Origin: Haloarcula pellucida
GTDB taxonomy: Archaea > Halobacteriota > Halobacteria > Halobacteriales > Haloarculaceae
NCBI RefSeq assembly: GCF_014647235.1
Contig: NZ_BMOU01000001.1
Span: 600,262-664,261 of the forward strand
Reading direction: 5' to 3'
DNA length: 64,000 nt
In this document: one piece after another, positions 58,393 to 64,000 of the stretch
Layout of the letters: each line of letters opens with the position of its first letter
How positions within the stretch are numbered: the first letter of the stretch is position 1
Notes under the pieces: generated by a model
The model's input: only the letters and a program-made list of their open reading frames with translations
Told to the model about the DNA's origin: nothing
The model's database searches: none
Translations under genes and position numbers: made by a program

Positions 58393-60780
58393 TCAGGCGT
58401 CCACCGTCAGTTTCTCGTCCTCGACACCGTCGACGGAGACGGTGAATTCGGCGTCGTCTGCCACGCTGTACTCTAAGACCGATCGCTCGCCGGCCGCCAC
58501 CGTCGGCGACCACTTCACGAACCACTCGCCGTCCATCTCGACCACCGTCGCGCCGTTGGTGACCTCCGGTTCGGCGGTGACGATGTCGGTCAGGTCGACG
58601 TCTGCGTTCGTATCGTCGTTGTTCTCGACGGCGAGTCGAACGGTGCCGTCCTCGACCTCTCGCTCGACGAGGACGTTGTTCATGATACGGGCCAGCGAGT
58701 CGTCGATGTCCAGTTCCTCGTTTGCGGTCACTTCGGTCAACTTCTCGGCCATCTCCGGGAGGATGGTCGCGAGTTTGTCCTGCTTCTCCCGGCGCTGTTG
58801 CAGCGAGCGGCGCTTGTTGAGGTAGCTCTTGAGTTCGCGGGCGGCTTCCCGGATAGCGAGTTCTATCTCGTCTTCCATCTCGGGGACGTTCGCGATGGCG
58901 TCTTTGGACTCGCTCGTGAAGGGGACGTTCGTCGAGGCGACGTGGACCATGATGACCGCCGGGCCGTTCGGGATGCCAGAGCCGCCGGGCTGGTCCAGAT
59001 TGTAGTTGCGCCAGTTGATGGTCTTGACCACGTCCGTGGTCGCACAGGCCCCGCGCTGGTAGACCAGCGGCACCCGGTTGGCAAAGCGCATCACGTCGAC
59101 GCTCCCCTCGGCGGGCAGGTCGCCGCCGTAGGCGATGCCGGCCTCGACGATGAACGGGTCGCCGCCGTGGACCGACGCATCGCGCGTGGAGGCCGCATAG
59201 AAGTCCGCGTCGAACTCCTTGCGCAGGCCCTCCTCGACCAGTTCCGCACCGATGGGAGCCAGACAGTCCGTCGGCGGCGCGATGATGTCCGTCTCGCGCA
59301 TCGCCTCCAGCAGTCGGCTGGCGGTGTCCCGGTCGTCGGCGACTTCGGAGACGTTCGGTGGGTCGTCCGGAATCGGGACTGCCGCGTTCCACAGTTCGTC
59401 GACGACGTTCTCGCGGGCCGTCTCGCCGAAGGTGGCGTCGTCGTGGTCTTCGGTCATATCAGCGGCGCGGTCGACGTACGCACGGAACTCGTCCCGGGTG
59501 AGTCGGTGATGACCGTCGTCGAATTTATCTGCGAGTCTGCTCGCCAGTCCCTCGACGGCCGCGTCGTCTTTTCTGACGGTGGTCGCGGCGTCGACCAGTT
59601 CGTAGAGGTCACTGGACCGCTCGGCGGTGACGCAGTGCCACGCGGCCTCGACGGCGTTCTCCCGGACCGTCGACCCGAACGTCGTGTCGTGGTTCGCCTC
59701 GACTGTCTCCGCAGCCTCGTCGACGATAGCCGCTATCTCGTGATGGGCGACGCGGTCACGGTCGTGGATGGCCTCGTTGACGGCGGCGGCGAACTCGGCC
59801 GTCGCGGTGGCGTCCTTGTTGGCGACGGCGTCCTCGACTGCCGTCTCGACGTCGACGTCTTCCTGAACCTGGGGCGGTTTCCACGCCATCCCACGGCCGA
59901 AGTGTCGGTCGTTGAAGTTGGCGATGATGCTGTCCGCCGTCTTCCCGCCGACGCGGGTGAACTCCTCCTGGACGAAGCCGGAGATAGAGTACGAATCGGT
60001 GGCTTCGAGCATCTTCAGGAGCGTCCCGAGTTCGACGCCGTGGGGGTGCGGGCGAATCTCCTCCGTCTCGTCGGGGAGTTGTGCGCCCTCGACGCGTTCG
60101 AACTTCAGCGGTTCGTCGAGACCGGGTTCGTCGAACTCGATGCGGGCGTGCGGATTGACGACGGCGGTGTCCTGGATGTAGTCGTGGAGGCTGTTGCGTG
60201 CGCGCATGTTGGCCTCCATCTCCAGTTCGATGCGTGTCCCGTGTGGGCGCTCCCACGAGGTGGTCTCGTCGACGCTGATTTCGGGTTCGTTGGTGTCGGT
60301 GTCGACGATGAGTTCGAAGTACTGGGCGTCTGCCTGCCCCTTCGGTCGAGACGTGATCTTCGCGGGCTTCCCGGAGGTGAGCTGAGAGTAGAGAACGGCG
60401 GCGGAGATACCGATACCCTGCTGCCCGCGGTTCTGCTCGCGCGCGTGGAACCGAGAGCCGTACAGTAGCTTCCCGAAAATCTTCGGCAACTGCTCTTTCG
60501 TGATGCCGGGGCCGTTGTCCTCGACGACCAGTTTGTAGTAGTCGCCGGCCTCCTGTATCTCGACGTAGATGTCGGGCTTGATGCCGGCTTCCTCGCAGGC
60601 GTCGAGCGCGTTGTCCACCGCCTCCTTGACGGCGGTGACCAGCGCCCGGGCCTCCGAGTCGAAGCCCAGCATGTGCTTGTTCTTCTCGAAGAACTCGGCG
60701 ATGGAGATGGCCCGCTGTGATTCGGCCAACTCCTCGGCGATGCCCTCGCCTTCACCGAGTCGCGACTGATACGAGGTCAT
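58393..60780 (-). CDS. top6B: DNA topoisomerase VI subunit B
   Basis: 795 aa. The GHKL ATPase motifs are near the N-terminus: [17 protein letters not shown] (N-box), [14 protein letters not shown] and [16 protein letters not shown]. The H2TH region is enlarged by a haloarchaeal acidic insert (residues about 300-470: repeated [19 protein letters not shown]-like units). The transducer domain follows, and a C-terminal Ig-like domain ends the protein. It powers strand passage. A TTTTAACC element (60807-60814, minus strand) gives a leaderless start. Confidence 0.96.
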   Translation of the reverse strand: MTSYQSRLGEGEGIAEELAESQRAISIAEFFEKNKHMLGFDSEARALVTAVKEAVDNALDACEEAGIKPDIYVEIQEAGDYYKLVVEDNGPGITKEQLPKIFGKLLYGSRFHAREQNRGQQGIGISAAVLYSQLTSGKPAKITSRPKGQADAQYFELIVDTDTNEPEISVDETTSWERPHGTRIELEMEANMRARNSLHDYIQDTAVVNPHARIEFDEPGLDEPLKFERVEGAQLPDETEEIRPHPHGVELGTLLKMLEATDSYSISGFVQEEFTRVGGKTADSIIANFNDRHFGRGMAWKPPQVQEDVDVETAVEDAVANKDATATAEFAAAVNEAIHDRDRVAHHEIAAIVDEAAETVEANHDTTFGSTVRENAVEAAWHCVTAERSSDLYELVDAATTVRKDDAAVEGLASRLADKFDDGHHRLTRDEFRAYVDRAADMTEDHDDATFGETARENVVDELWNAAVPIPDDPPNVSEVADDRDTASRLLEAMRETDIIAPPTDCLAPIGAELVEEGLRKEFDADFYAASTRDASVHGGDPFIVEAGIAYGGDLPAEGSVDVMRFANRVPLVYQRGACATTDVVKTINWRNYNLDQPGGSGIPNGPAVIMVHVASTNVPFTSESKDAIANVPEMEDEIELAIREAARELKSYLNKRRSLQQRREKQDKLATILPEMAEKLTEVTANEELDIDDSLARIMNNVLVEREVEDGTVRLAVENNDDTNADVDLTDIVTAEPEVTNGATVVEMDGEWFVKWSPTVAAGERSVLEYSVADDAEFTVSVDGVEDEKLTVDA

Positions 60781-60806
60781 GTCGTGCGGTAGGTACCGCC
60801 GTCGGG

Positions 60807-60814
60807 GTTAAAAG
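60807..60814 (-). promoter_or_regulatory. TATA element of top6BA
   Basis: On the minus strand the run TTTTAACC lies about 27-34 nt before ATG 60780, the standard leaderless spacing. Confidence 0.5.
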
Positions 60815-60899
60815 GTAATCGCCACCACGGTGAAAGTGAAGGGGCGCGAGAGCGCGTTTCGACCCCGGTGGTAGGGGTGGATTAAACGTGTTACGGCCG

Positions 60900-60918
60900 G
60901 CGCGCACACGCGCGTGCG
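60900..60918 (+). promoter_or_regulatory. alternating purine-pyrimidine tract upstream of gyrB
   Basis: GCGCGCACACGCGCGTGCG alternates purine and pyrimidine for all 19 bases and lies directly before the gyrB TATA box (TTTTATGA, 60923-60930). Such tracts can flip to Z-DNA under negative supercoiling. Confidence 0.6.
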
Positions 60919-60922
60919 GGAG

Positions 60923-60930
60923 TTTTATGA
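60923..60930 (+). promoter_or_regulatory. TATA element of gyrBA
   Basis: TTTTATGA lies 31-38 nt before ATG 60961, predicting a start within a few bases of the coding region. Confidence 0.55.
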
Positions 60931-60945
60931 AGGGTGGCCTGCTAG

Positions 60946-64000
<3,055 letters not shown>

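Overview
The window is chromosomal DNA of an extremely halophilic archaeon (class Halobacteria; Haloarculaceae is only a guess from gene content). Supporting signs are high GC, very acidic proteins, Tat lipoprotein signals on secreted proteins, halocyanins, the divergent top6BA/gyrBA pair, short leaderless-type promoters (an AT-rich TATA element about 26 nt before many start codons), and haloarchaeal families such as DUF4013, DUF5793, DUF7282 and MTH865.

Layout. 1-6.6 kb: hydroxyacid dehydrogenase (cut by the left edge), aspartate-semialdehyde dehydrogenase, a DUF4013 membrane protein, TyrRS, an ammonium transporter fused to PII, and a Trm9-like methyltransferase next to tRNA-Gly(TCC). 6.8-8.9 kb: a low-GC island with a GT-C-like membrane protein. 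8.9-12.7 kb: Nudix-like, HD-domain, peroxiredoxin and TatA genes, then tRNA-Arg(CCT) followed by a tandem array of its own 3' end. 12.7-23.6 kb: two halocyanins around an HTH regulator, an iron-sulfur photolyase, an ABC1 kinase, a copper module (CopA plus Lrp/TRASH regulator) and a manganese-type module (DtxR-family regulator plus GDT1-like exporter). 23.6-29 kb: mixed metabolic and signalling genes. 29-39 kb: two ABC-2 export systems, one with a permease fused to a PrsW-like protease, plus DUF998, a DUF2071 pair, a macro-domain operon and an aldo/keto reductase. 39-45.5 kb: a pseudo-receiver histidine kinase, sucCD, sirtuin and small conserved proteins. 45.6-49.7 kb: a type IV pilus-like ATPase and its membrane partner. 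49.7-57.3 kb: DNA ligase, an MBL-fold hydrolase and a five-gene cluster resembling bacterial ebo operons (TatD hydrolase, two TIM-barrel proteins, EboC-like UbiA, EboF-like phosphodiesterase). 57.3-64 kb: topoisomerase VI and DNA gyrase.

Most unusual features: (1) the ebo-like cluster; (2) a duplicated sucD 3' end, itself split by a 174-bp insertion flanked by a 7-bp direct repeat; (3) a roughly 114-bp-period array built from the tRNA-Arg 3' end, sharing a motif with sequence beside tRNA-Gly; (4) three clean palindromic operators at metal or redox genes; (5) a Z-DNA-like alternating tract just before the gyrB TATA box. Gene calls rest on reading motifs in the translations; no database search was run.
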